DNA of 26,000 nucleotides, taken from the NCBI GenBank assembly GCA_009746045.1, contig RPFO01000022.1, forward strand, positions 1,889,160-1,915,159, given 5' to 3'. This DNA is from Mesostigma viride. Taxonomy: Eukaryota; Streptophyta; Mesostigmatophyceae; Mesostigmatales; Mesostigmataceae. Of this stretch, positions 1 to 9,705 are shown in pieces (within the stretch, counting starts at the first letter, position 1; every line of letters starts with the position of its first letter). Under the pieces are notes generated by a model. The model was not told the origin of the DNA. It saw nothing but the letters and a program-made list of their open reading frames with translations, and did not search any database. A program made the translations under genes and the position numbers.

Positions 1-1030
1 CGAAAGGTGGCCGCACCGACTGCATGCCGCGTCATACCGCAAGCGAGCAAGGGCGCCATCCAGTTCCTCCGAAAGTGAAGGGGTGGACGACGTCGTTGGT
101 GGCAAGGCAGCTCTCCTTCAAGGCGGGGCCCTTGGTAGTCCGCGGCCGAGGAGGGCGCCGCAGGCGGCGGGGGGGGTCCATTCACACCGAGACGGGCGCG
201 GCCGTCTTGGGGGGCAACGCGGCAGGGGGGGGGGGGGGGGGGGGGGGGGGCGCGGACGGACCCCACCTGTCAAGGAACCATTGTGGGCCAACCAGCAGTC
301 AAGGCTGACCGGCGCTGCGCCGTCCCCTGTGTGCAATCCCACCCGGGGGTACGCTGCCGCCGGCCGCCGAGCCGGTCGAGGTGGTACCACATTTCTTTGC
401 CCTGGTTGCGAGCTTGGCAGGCCTTGGCATCCGCGATACACTTGGCCGCCTCTGCGTCCTGAGCATGTGCGTAGGCCTCCACAAGGGCAGCCTTGAGCTC
501 CGGTTTCAGCTGGCCGAGCGCGGGTCCCGGTTACGTCTGAGGCGGCGGTGCCGGGCGGCCAGGACCTTGGGGTCCTGTCGGTAGAGCGGGCCGGGTCGTC
601 GGTGGGGCATGGCCGGCAGGTGCCGGGCCGCCAGCAACGGGGCGCGGGCCGCAAAGCCCGCAAAAATGGCAGCGTTGGGAGCGCCCTGGGCCAGCACATC
701 GACGTCAGCCTGGGCCCCCAGGGCCGCCTGTTACGGCACCGGTTCCGCTCGTGGTCGGCGTCCGTCCAGTCCTCAGGGTCCCCTGTCCGGACCGGGCGGA
801 GCGCAGTCCAGTCAGGACGGACCACTTGGGCGCGGCGCTTGGCCGGGCCTGGAACCGAAGCCGCATGGTCGCGCGCACCAACCAGCCGGTGGTCAGAGCA
901 CACCGTGGGTGGGTCAAACACTCGGGTATCCAGAACCGAAGTGCACCTGGGCTGCCATACCACCACGCAGTCCAGACAGGCCTGACGGTCGTTAGGGCCC
1001 CAAAAAGTGACCAAGTCCTGTGAGGGACGT
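1..1030 (-). mobile_element. Decayed LINE ORF2 fragment (endonuclease C-terminus plus linker)
   Basis: Reading the minus strand from about 1030 downward gives a segment typical of the C-terminal end of an apurinic endonuclease-like (EEP) domain of non-LTR retrotransposons: a TFWGPND stretch, LDCVVV, DTRVF, then SDHRLV (codons at about 880-900), where the His is the conserved catalytic residue of the family. The frame then breaks. Downstream pieces in other frames (PLYRQDPKVLAARHRRLRR near 560, and LKAALVEAYAHAQDAEAAK followed by GKEMWYHLDRLGG near 380-490) look like the helical linker between EN and RT. A G-run of about 24 bases interrupts the element near 226-250, and LINE-like sequence probably continues past the window start. 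The copy has frameshifts and cannot be functional. Family membership rests on motif recognition; the exact borders are uncertain. Confidence 0.7.
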
Positions 1031-2368
1031 TCCAAGGAGGGGACGTTGGAAGTGGCAATTGACAGCAACCATCCCGGCCGCTATCCAGCAAAAAGGCTGA
1101 AAACAAGGAGGTGTTGTCGTTTCACACACGCATACCATCTTTCGCATGCATACGTCGCGACCACGAGATGTGCAAAATGGAACCGCTACATACACTAATT
1201 AACCCGTGTTTTTTTACAACGCGATACATCGCGTCAGTTGTAGGGTTAGAACGCGATGTATCGCGTTGTAATCTGACACGTGGCAAACCTATTGAAACAT
1301 GCGATTTTTGGTCTGAAACTTTCAAAATAGGTCAGAAACATCTCATAGAATTCAAGAAAAAATCCTGGTATTTTTGGTATTTTTTTTGTGACAGCTGCAA
1401 ACAAATATGTACCACTGAAATCAGGCATTTTCGCGGGACGAAGGTGAAGACGACGACGATGGCGGCAGGTAGATCTCGCCAGTTTTCGCGCGAATTTCAG
1501 TGGCTGTTGGGTAGTCGATGATGCGTTCAAAGGTTGATAATTAGGTTTCTACGAGTTTGTTGAGGTACTGGGGCAAAGGAAACGTAGTTTTTTCCAGCTA
1601 GTTTCTCACCCAACTTTCATGCGGAAACCCTGGAAACCGGCATACATATTATTACGTCAAGACTCGGGTCTGCTGCGGCACCATGCTTGGTATTTCCATG
1701 GTGTTTCGACTTCTTAACACATGTTTATTCATTCCGAACGCCCGGACTCTCGGCTAAACCGAGATTTGTGCAGACTTTTATTGGGTAGCTCCGGGCATGA
1801 TGGTGCCTGCAAATAGCGTAAGGCGTGACCGTGGCTATTGCTACGGTATGCTGTATTTTCCTGGTAATGGCCTCTGCCACCGGCTCAATAGTGCTTGCAG
1901 GCGTAAGTATATCGTGTTTCTACCTAGTTTCTGCCAGTTTTCCACTTATTTCTACCGACCTCTGCCCAGCCTTTCTAAGACCGCCATCCTACTCGACGTT
2001 GCTTGCATGTCAGCCATAGCAGGTTGCAGTTGTGCAGTATTTAGGTGCTGTATACGTCGTCAAGCCGTGCATATATCGTGAGGATTGGATGTTGATGGTT
2101 TATACTGCGTTGATTGTGCAAGAAGATCAGCTAGGTGCCCATAATCATGGTGTATAATCATGTGTTGTTAGCATCTTGCCACCATTTGTTAGCATGCATT
2201 CCAGCGTCATCTTTGCCTGCATGTAAGCTCATGGATCACTCAACCTATCCAAGCCTAGCTTGCATTACACGTGCCTCTTTCTTTCAGTATTGCACGCGTT
2301 ATGGAATGAAAACCCAGCACCTCCGTTCCCACGAGGCATGTGCTCAACACGTCGTGAGAGTGGATGAT
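1031..2368. other. Intergenic region, no gene recognised
   Basis: No convincing coding exon was found on either strand. The short open frames have no family resemblance and no splice-supported extension. The stretch holds the paired ACGCGAT palindromes (separate entry) and is less GC-rich than the coding areas. Confidence 0.6.
1214..1271. repeat. Perfect inverted repeat built from ACGCGAT palindromes
   Basis: Bases 1215-1234 and 1251-1270 are exact reverse complements (20 bp, or 21 counting the flanking T/A), separated by a 16-base loop. Each arm is itself nearly palindromic: ACGCGAT-AC-ATCGCGT on the left and ACGCGAT-GT-ATCGCGT on the right. The region could fold as one long hairpin or two small ones. 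A related palindrome lies at 4268-4285. Confidence 0.85.
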
Positions 2369-3282
2369 GCTTTGGCTATTAATTAATTAATTAATTAGAC
2401 TCGTGCTCCCGTTGGGGAGTCACGGAGCATTAACCCCGATGGATGGATGGATGGGTGCAACATTCCTACCGGTCTAATCTATCTACATTGGCTACATACT
2501 ACATCTATCTAACAGCATTCTAACTACAACATCTATCTAGGCAGCCGCACGCTGCCCGAGGGGGAGCTATCTGGCGTGCCTCCCGCGGGATTGCACACGC
2601 GGGCGCTTCCCCACTGGGGGGGGCTCGTTGTCCTCTATGACCTGGGCCCACTTGGCCTTGTCCATCATCTTCTTCCAAATCACGGAGAGGCCGAGGCCCC
2701 CCATGTCCTCTACTAGCTGTTCCTTGAAGGCCTGCGGGCCTTGCGGCGTCTAACATCACTAGGCCCAGCCCACGTCAGGAGGTGCCCGCCAGGCTGGGCT
2801 GGTCGCAGTCCTGCGGGGGGGCCACGTGAGGTGTCTACCTGGTTGGTGCGAGCTAGGTGCGGCCTACAAGCTGCAGGCGGCGTTGCTTAATGGTGCTGGT
2901 GATATAGGGCATGCCCTGGTACAGGTCCTCATTGCGGACATGAGCAGCATATCCTACTCTGAAAATGGAACGCAGCATGCTGGTGACCGCGCCGTCCAGC
3001 TTGCGGGCCAGGTCGGCGGTGAGGGTCCACGTCTCGGCGCCATACGTGAGAACAGGAAGGACGAGGACCTTGAACAGGTCCTGTTTCTCGATCTTGCCCA
3101 GGGGCTTGCGCCACAGGGCCCGGTACTGACGTAAAGCGTGCCAGGCGAGGGAGATGCGATGGTCCACATCAGCCTCGCAGCTGGGGAGCAGGCTGCCCAG
3201 CAGCTTAACGCGGTCCCGATACGGGACTCGAGAGCCGTCTAGGAGATAGAGGGGTGGCGCTGGGTTGGTGAGCTTTGGCTAT
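2369..3282 (-). mobile_element. 5'-truncated LINE insertion with 11-bp target-site duplication
   Basis: The insert spans about 2380-3271 and is flanked by the direct repeat GCTTTGGCTAT at 2369-2379 and 3272-3282, a clear target-site duplication. On the minus strand it encodes the thumb/C-terminal part of an ORF2 reverse transcriptase: YRDRVKLLGSLLPS, DVDHRISLAWHALR, then KQDLFKVLVLPVLTYGAETW and RRLQLVG (about 2853-3240). After a frameshift comes the ORF2 C-terminus with WKKMMDKAKWAQVI and PPPVGKRPR, then a stop near 2567. The 3' UTR contains a GGAT/ATCC microsatellite (2439-2456), a CTCCC-loop-GGGAG hairpin and a 3' tail of AATT repeats (2380-2398). The RT catalytic core, endonuclease and ORF1 are absent because of 5' truncation, the normal outcome of incomplete target-primed reverse transcription. 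Confidence 0.9.
2405..2420 (-). other. LINE 3'-end hairpin (copy A)
   Basis: CTCCC (2406-2410) pairs with GGGAG (2415-2419) around a GTTG loop (CAAC on the element strand), a few bases before the AATT-repeat tail. Equivalent hairpins occur at the same distance from the tail in the other elements of this window, at 23306-23319, 25044-25057 and 24711-24724. Confidence 0.6.
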
Positions 3283-4031
3283 GGCTGCCTGATTCAGTCA
3301 TATTAGGTCATCCAGTCATGATGTTTGATGCATGTTTGATGCAGTATAACTTACACAACACCTATTTTCAACGTTTTGACCCTCCAAGCTCACTACATAT
3401 GGCCCCGTTTATGGGGCTCGTGTCGTTGCGTAATGTTGTGAAGGGCTCTCATGGTTCCCACTGCGTTGTACTGCGTTGTAATTGTGATGCTAATGAAAAA
3501 TAGCTCCAGTGGCCCAATGGGCCTGAGTTTTGTTTCACAGAGCCTGCATATTTGATCCTGCATATGTTCTGATCAGACACTCCGCAAAGGTGAAAACCTT
3601 TGCGTTCAGTGCCGGGCCGCGGAAAACGCGGAAAACGCGATCTGCAAATGAATCCGACCGGAATCGAACTGGGGACCTCTCGCACCAATTTTGCTGACTA
3701 TAGGACGGACGTCTCCGGTTACCATGGCATCGCCAACTTACACCTACAGTCATCCGCAAAAGTTCTCCTGTCCGGGGAGTGATGCAAGCCTTTCGGATTT
3801 GGTACTAGATAAATCACTCGAGATCTGTGTGTAGGAGTACTACACACGTGTCTGCACGCGAGACTTGTTCAGTCTCGCACCGTGAGACGGGCTGAACACG
3901 GCTGAATCCTTCTTTAGAAGGGGGCGTAGCCGGTACTATCGAAATCAGCCAAGCGTATATTCTGCATATGTTGCCCATAGCTCGTGCAAGAAGCCAGATT
4001 TTTTTCATGAACCATTTGTGAATAAGCACAT
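3283..4031. other. Intergenic region with no gene recognised
   Basis: No coding exon was recognised between the LINE insertion and the inverted-repeat element. The only structured part is the tRNA-like segment on the minus strand (separate entry). Confidence 0.5.
3648..3763 (-). repeat. tRNA-like segment, possible SINE head or tRNA relic
   Basis: On the minus strand GTTCGATTCC (3660-3669) matches the pol III B-box/T-loop consensus. TGGTAACCGG (3715-3724) sits about 45 bases upstream and resembles a D-arm/A-box. The T stem has mismatches and no seven-base-pair acceptor stem could be formed with upstream sequence, so this is not an intact tRNA. It could be a tRNA-derived SINE or a degenerate tRNA pseudogene; a chance match is also possible. 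Confidence 0.35.
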
Positions 4032-4486
4032 GATTTCTGGCCTGCGCTGGTTGTCTCTTTGACATGACTTGTGACCTAGGGTCAAGAAATCGCGGTCATG
4101 GTCAGACCCCCCTGTATTCAAACCAGTGTATCTCTCTAATGAATAAGCATTTTGTAGGTCTGAGTAGCTCAACAAATCCTTTGATTTATGGGCTTTCAGG
4201 AAAGTATATACATGACCATGAAAAAAATTTTTCCTTAGGTGCTATACGCGTTCTAAAAAAAGCTTACAACGCGATATATCGCGTTCTAATTAAAAAAACA
4301 CTACTTACACTAGCTAGGGCTAGAACCTGCGGCCATTTTCATGAACTAGAAAGTACTTATAAACTGGACGATGTGATTTCTGGCATGTGCTAGTTGTTTA
4401 TTGATGTGACAACCGGCAGGCAGCATCCATCGATGTAATTGACTTATGTACAATACCAAGGAGACAACCAGCGCAGGCCAGAAATC
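4032..4486. repeat. 455-bp segment bounded by 26-bp perfect inverted repeats
   Basis: Bases 4032-4057 (beginning GATTTCTGGCC) are the exact reverse complement of 4461-4486. A third, degenerate copy of the left arm in direct orientation lies at 4375-4399. The interior contains the 18-bp palindrome at 4268-4285 and no transposase-like ORF. This fits a MITE or other non-autonomous fold-back element, but no target-site duplication was found outside the arms. Confidence 0.6.
4268..4285. repeat. 18-bp perfect palindrome AACGCGATATATCGCGTT
   Basis: The perfect palindrome shares its arms and its flanks (TTACA before, TAAT shortly after) with the paired motif at 1214-1271, so the two sites are related. 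It lies between the 26-bp inverted repeats. Confidence 0.85.
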
Positions 4487-5146
4487 GGGAGAATCCGGAC
4501 CATGGTAGCTCGAGCCTGCCGTTATCTTCTGATCCGCCGTTATCTTGTCCGCGTGTTCAAGTCGTGCAGGATGATGAAGATGAATGGTGATGGAAATGTG
4601 TATCCGTGTGCATTGAAATTATGGCTGGCTTACGTGTAGAGCGACTAGAGGACCTAGACGGTGGGGCCAGAAACATGCTTGATCAGGGCGTGTGTTTCGA
4701 GATACCCTTACATCTCAGACACTGGTCCTCACACGACCGTGGAACGCCACTCATCATGAAGGAATAGTTGTCTCACTTAACTCCCTGGTCTCTCATCTGG
4801 GATACCCTACAGATTGCTCACATAGCGTCGGCTTGCATGCCAAGAGATTTGAGAGTTCAAGTAAAAACAGTTTTCAGCATTTATAATGAATACATAACGG
4901 ACTGCATCACAGCAGCGATGGGATAGCAACCTGCTCTGCACATTGCCAATATGGGCAAATTTCCTAAATTATTCTATTGTGCCAGGCAAAGTTCCACCTA
5001 CCAAATTGCCTGGGCATACCATGCCATTTCTTTTGCACACACGTAAGCGTGGCATCTGCGAATATCTCGAGTGTTGGCAAAATACATCCGCCCCTGAAGT
5101 GACCATCGCATGTTCTCCAAGCCAGGGAAAGGCCCCAGAGAGCTGC
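4487..5146. other. Intergenic / RPS7 3' flank
   Basis: No gene was recognised. This is where the RPS7 3' UTR should lie. A TGTAA pentamer, the green-algal polyadenylation signal, occurs on the minus strand at 4708-4712, about 435 bases past the RPS7 stop. It is a candidate only, since such a pentamer is frequent by chance. Confidence 0.4.
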
Positions 5147-8100
5147 TTACGCAACCTCCTGGACTGGGATCTCAAAGACAACATCCTTGCCGGTCAGCTT
5201 CTTGTACACACCGCCGAACGTCTCCAACTTGTACTCGACCGTGTTGCGGTCCTGTGGCAACAACAGCAGATGCACAGGACAGATCATGGTTCAAAGGGTT
5301 GGTAAATGCTCTTGCCTCAAACAGCTTTCTTTTCCATTGGAAAATAAACCACACCTGCGGAGACACGCACAGCAACCAGCAAACAATCAAGAGGAGCTCG
5401 AAAAAGACAACCAGGCATTCGTGTGCTACCACCCGTCCACCCCAACAAAAAAGCAGGTGCCAACTTCCCCACAAGCAACGAAAGCGCCATCACGCATTTC
5501 ACCCAATAACCTGCCAAGACGCTCTGCTATGTGCCCGCCACCACTAGTTGCCCCCTTCCCCCACGAACGCACCCACCGAACTCTCAATTCAACAAAAGGA
5601 AAAAACTCTCTCAAGACAGAAAAGTATTTATGCTGCCAAAGCGCGGCTCACCTTGGGGTCCAGGTAGACACGCATGACCTTCGATCCATCCGAGCGGTAG
5701 CGCAGCCGCTTGCCCACAATCTCAGTGGGGAAGACCAGGTCGTCAAGGATGGCGTCGTGCACCGCGGTCAGCGTGCGCGAGCGTGGGCGCTGCAGCCGCT
5801 CCCCCTTCTTGGGTGGCCGCATGATGCGGCGGTTGCCCACCAGCACCACATCCTGCACAGCGACAGGGGTTTAAAAGGGGGGGACGGGGAATGGCACGCG
5901 GTCACAGCAGACATGATAGAATGCGGGGCAGGCGGGTGCGTCAGAAGACAGGACTCCAGAGAACGATGCATGATAGGAGGGATTGTTGTGGGCAGAAAGG
6001 GGTGAGTGGGGAGTCAGGGGAGGACATGGTGCGTGGGAAGTAGGCCAGCAGGCACCTGGTAGAATACAGAAAGTTGTAGGGACCTGAGTGGGTCCGTTGG
6101 ACTGGGTGAATAGATGAGTGGGTAGAAGCAATCGGTGGACGATGGGAGGCCACCCTTGATGATACACAGCGAGTCGCCGCTGTCTGAACGGCAGGGTTCA
6201 TGGGCTTTACTAGTAAAATGTGATGCAAAAGCACAGCCAACCCCACCACATGCCCACCCAACGAGATATCGACCCTCTCCTGTCCGTTCCATGTCAATGG
6301 AAACAGCAAACTGGTAATAGCAAAAACAATAGCAAGGGCATAACAACCCCATCATCCGACTTGCCTGGTTTCTAGCTGGTTCCCAACCCAAACAGACCTG
6401 GCGGCATCCCATTCTCTTACATGGCATCAAAAAGCCTTTTGGCTCACCTTGCCGCTGAACTTCTTCTCCAGCTCGCGCACAAGGCGGGTCTGGATTTTAT
6501 GGAACGCGTTCAGGCTGCGGAAGGGGACATGGATGATCACGGCCTTACGCCCGTTGGCAACGTCTATTTCCCTGCACACACACGAGTTTCAAGCATACAG
6601 GCACATCAGCATACCGGCGAAGAGGGGGGGCCATGAGGAAAGAACCAAGAGGTGGCCGTTCACTATGCAGTATGACATTAAACAGGGCCCTCCACTACTG
6701 CCAAATCAAGGAGTATCCCCCACTGAAGTTTCTGCAGGCTTTGAAACACCAAAAGTGCCTGGTGGACCCACTCTCCTTTCTAATGTAGCACGCAACATTA
6801 CAGCCATTTACCACACCACCACACCACATGTAGCGACGCCTGTGGCCCAATGCCTGGGGAAATGAATGATATTGTAAGCGGGAAATGAATGATATTGTAA
6901 GCGCAGGCCTACACCCAACCAGAAACCAGCACCCCCAATCCTTGGGCAGCACTTCTTGCATCTTCCGATACGGACAACCACCCCCTCCTCCTTTTGCGTC
7001 CATAATCCCCCGTCAGAGTGCAGGCATCTGGATACGCACACCTATCCATCCAGCCGCGCCTTTACAGGCACGCTCCTGGCCATAAGCAAAGTGTACACTT
7101 GCACAAGGCTTCCTCCCATTACGACCGAGGGGCTACCAACAGACAACAACATGGCCGGACTATCGTTGGGAGGAAGGTATGTAGGGGCCGGCAGACCATC
7201 ACGGTGGCAAGCAGCATGCTGCAGGCCATGGGCCCAATTGCTTGCCTGGCACTGTTGATGAACAAATCCTTCAGGTCACTCTTGAGCTCCGCATTGGTAG
7301 CCTCAAGGTCAAAAAGGGCCTGTACCCGGGAAGCCGGCGGGGGGGGGGGGGGAGGGGAAAGAGGGAGGGAATAACACGACACAGCGGGCATATAGAGGTC
7401 AGGCGCATGCAAAGGAATGACAGGTTTAGTCACCTTGACATCTAAACACCACATTGGACCTTACCACGTGCATTTAAGCCATGCCCCTAATGGTATGCTT
7501 CCTAGTGCTAGCCTGTGCATTCCTGATCACCCTAACCTGCCCGGATCCACCTCAAAACAGCCTAAGCAAGCAGGCATGGCGAGCAAATACAAGATGAGCC
7601 AAATGTAAACCTCAGCGCGTGATGCACAGCCACATTCTATCAAATTCAACTGCAGATCACGGATGACTTCCCGCCCCGCTAGGCAGAACTTGCAAATGCA
7701 AGAAGGACACGACTCAAACGACCATAACATCACCCTGGCAACAAGGCATGAAGTGGAAGGCAACAGTGCGCAAGGGGAATCGCACGCAGACCTCAAGCAT
7801 GCAAAACTACTTGGGCGACTGCCCCCATTGAGCCCACTACAAATCAGGACGAGCCTGTAATTCAGCCAAAACATGCAACAGCGCTCACAGCAAAGGGTCA
7901 CAAGGGCACAGTGCGACATGTGTTTATGACAAGACAACACATGTCTCATTTACATTCTTCTATGGTTAGGCAGATATACCATGCACAGCGCAACCATCAG
8001 CCCTGTCTACAACGTTAGCTCCTTGACAAAAAACTAGCTAGAGAAGATCAAACATCGACAATACCTATATATTATATGGAACGAGGGTACGAGCTTGCAG

Positions 8101-8236
8101 CTTCGTACAGACAGTGCCTACGCATCCTATGATTTCGTAACCCACTAAGAAAAACATATACCTGAGCAACGGACTCCTCGAAGTCAGTGGGTTCAACCCC
8201 CTTCTCCTTAACGATCTTCCTGCGAGCCGTCAACAT
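5147..8236 (-). CDS. RPS7: Small ribosomal subunit protein eS7 (RPS7), five exons, complete
   Basis: The gene encodes eS7, a eukaryote/archaeal-lineage protein of the cytosolic 40S subunit needed for small-subunit rRNA processing and assembly. Minus-strand exons: 8236-8162 (begins [13 protein letters not shown]), 7319-7246 ([20 protein letters not shown]), 6571-6448 ([20 protein letters not shown], ending LEKKFSGK), 5852-5652 ([15 protein letters not shown], then [17 protein letters not shown]) and 5251-5147 ([20 protein letters not shown], then TAA). All phases join cleanly into 192 codons, against 194 in human, with family motifs in the right order from end to end. Introns 1, 3 and 4 are GT-AG. 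Intron 2 has no GT in frame and uses a GC donor (CCAG|GCAAGC) with phase agreement across the Arg codon. The ATG at 8236 is chosen because conserved sequence starts there; an in-frame upstream Met (about 8290) would add 18 unconserved residues. Confidence 0.97.
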
Positions 8237-9060
8237 CTTGTACGATTTCTCCCTGCCCAATACACACACGTCGTGCACACGCGTTTCCATTTCCGTACAA
8301 GGGGGGCGATTCCAAACGAGGCTTTATCAGCTGACCGGAAACGAAGATATGTCCCATGGAGGTTCCCTGCATATCTGGCACCACTGCCCATGCGCGTGTA
8401 GACACCATCAGGATTAGCTAGAAACCGGTTCACAGCCACTACATTCCCAATCGCACTTTCTAGCGCCCAGAAAGCAACTGGTCAAATGTTGACAAGCAGC
8501 CTTCTCCCCGTAGGCATTCGTGTCTAAAGAAGCTAAGGTACGCAGGTATTTCACCGAGCAGCATCCGTTCTACTGTGGGTGTATTTAGGCATTGACGCTA
8601 CATCAACGAAACCCAGCTCTTCGTTATCCATCTATTCATTTCCAGAGTTCCCTGAGTAATGCCAGTCGCAACCGGTCTATTCACGCTACCAGCAAAGCTA
8701 AATCTCCCGGCCTCGCCACAGACCGCCAGACACTGAAAACTACAGCGGCCCTCAGCGGATTTCGGGAATCCTTGAAAAATGGCTAAACATTTGCATCATT
8801 TCCGGTCGTTTGCACGAATCTTTCAAAACGCCATGCCAATTACCTGACGCTAAGACAGGAAGAGTCGCCTGGTTACGACCGAAGAGGGCAGGCGTAAAGA
8901 GACCGAGGGCAGTCTACGACATCACCTTTATGATGGGGTCGTCGTGCTCGCGTTGCGGCGGCTTCTGCTTGTTAACTTACGATCCTGAACCTTCGATGTT
9001 CGCACTGCGAAGTGCGGAGAGCGGACCATTGCTAGGGACGGCACTTGGGCCCCGGAATAA
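8237..9060. other. Upstream flank of RPS7, no gene recognised
   Basis: This should hold the RPS7 5' UTR and promoter. No TATA-like element or upstream exon could be assigned with confidence. Confidence 0.4.
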
Positions 9061-9074
9061 GAAATCCCCACTAC

Positions 9075-9110
9075 CTACAGTAGTGGGCCTGACTTGGCCC
9101 ACTACTGTAG
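9075..9110. repeat. Perfect 15-bp stem hairpin
   Basis: CTACAGTAGTGGGCC (9075-9089) and its exact reverse complement (9096-9110) flank a six-base TGACTT loop. A smaller related inverted repeat AAGTAC-ctaca-GTACTT lies just downstream (9123-9139), and GGCCTGACTTGG recurs at 9197-9208. Confidence 0.8.
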
Positions 9111-9130
9111 CTTGGCCACTACAAGTACCT

Positions 9131-9201
9131 ACAGTACTTGGCCTATAGATTCTCTGCTGCCCATGTGCGGCGTGGGACACAACAACAACAGTACTTGGCC
9201 T
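9131..9201 (+). mobile_element. (CAA)n-tailed short retroposon, copy 1, with 14-bp flanking direct repeats
   Basis: A segment of about 43 bp containing TCTCTGCTGCCCATGTGCGG and GCGTGGG, followed by a short ACAACAACA tail, is flanked on both sides by ACAGTACTTGGCCT (9131-9144 and 9188-9201). The same body and tail occur inverted at 9280-9361 and 9620-9705. The pattern of body, (CAA)n tail and flanking direct repeats suggests 5'-truncated retroposon insertion. Confidence 0.6.
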
Positions 9202-9279
9202 GACTTGGCACGTCTTGGCAGGGTTTGCTAGGCCGCATGCTTGCGCAATGCGTTGTGGCAGGCGCGGCGTTCCGTGTAG

Positions 9280-9335
<56 letters not shown>

Positions 9336-9361
9336 GCCCACGCCGCACATGGGCAGCAGAG
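9280..9361 (-). mobile_element. (CAA)n-tailed short retroposon, copy 2
   Basis: On the minus strand CTCTGCTGCCCATGTGCGG plus CGTGGG runs directly into about 19 CAA units (9280-9336, read as TTG on the plus strand). Upstream of the body the minus strand has GGCCCTCGGCC, shared with copy 3. The polyGln, polyLeu and polyCys open frames here are by-products of the microsatellite. Confidence 0.6.
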
Positions 9362-9619
9362 ATTTGGAAACGGCCGAGGGCCAGGACACTGAACAACATG
9401 CCATCACAAACATACAAGAAACAAAGATACTTAGCGGGACATGTACGGTTGCATCATCCGTGTAGGTCACCTGCGCGATGCACACGTTGCTAACAAGCAC
9501 GAAACTCGAGCATGTAAGCATACGTACGGCTTTCTACGGTCAGAAGTCACCTGAAGACGATGGCCGATTACGGATTCGCAAGACTGCTTGGAATCCGCCT
9601 GGCGCCTGGCTGGATCTAT

Positions 9620-9668
<49 letters not shown>

Positions 9669-9705
9669 GTCCCACGCCGCACATGGGCAGCAGAGAATCT
9701 ATAGT
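9620..9705 (-). mobile_element. (CAA)n-tailed short retroposon, copy 3
   Basis: This has the same body as copies 1 and 2 (9669-9705 as reverse complement), followed by about 16 CAA units (9620-9668 as TTG). It matches copy 1 over ATAGATTCTCTGCTGCCC and shares the GGCCCTCGGCC upstream block with copy 2. The three copies therefore define a repeat family with a fixed 3' end. Confidence 0.6.

Noticed and set aside
118-1068. 316-codon minus-strand open frame as an intact gene
   Set aside because: Only the first part resembles a LINE endonuclease. After about 880 the recognisable sequence moves to other frames, and the end is a proline run from the G homopolymer.
4692-5305. Plus-strand open frames near the RPS7 end
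   Set aside because: They are antisense to the RPS7 last exon or lie in its 3' flank and show no family features.
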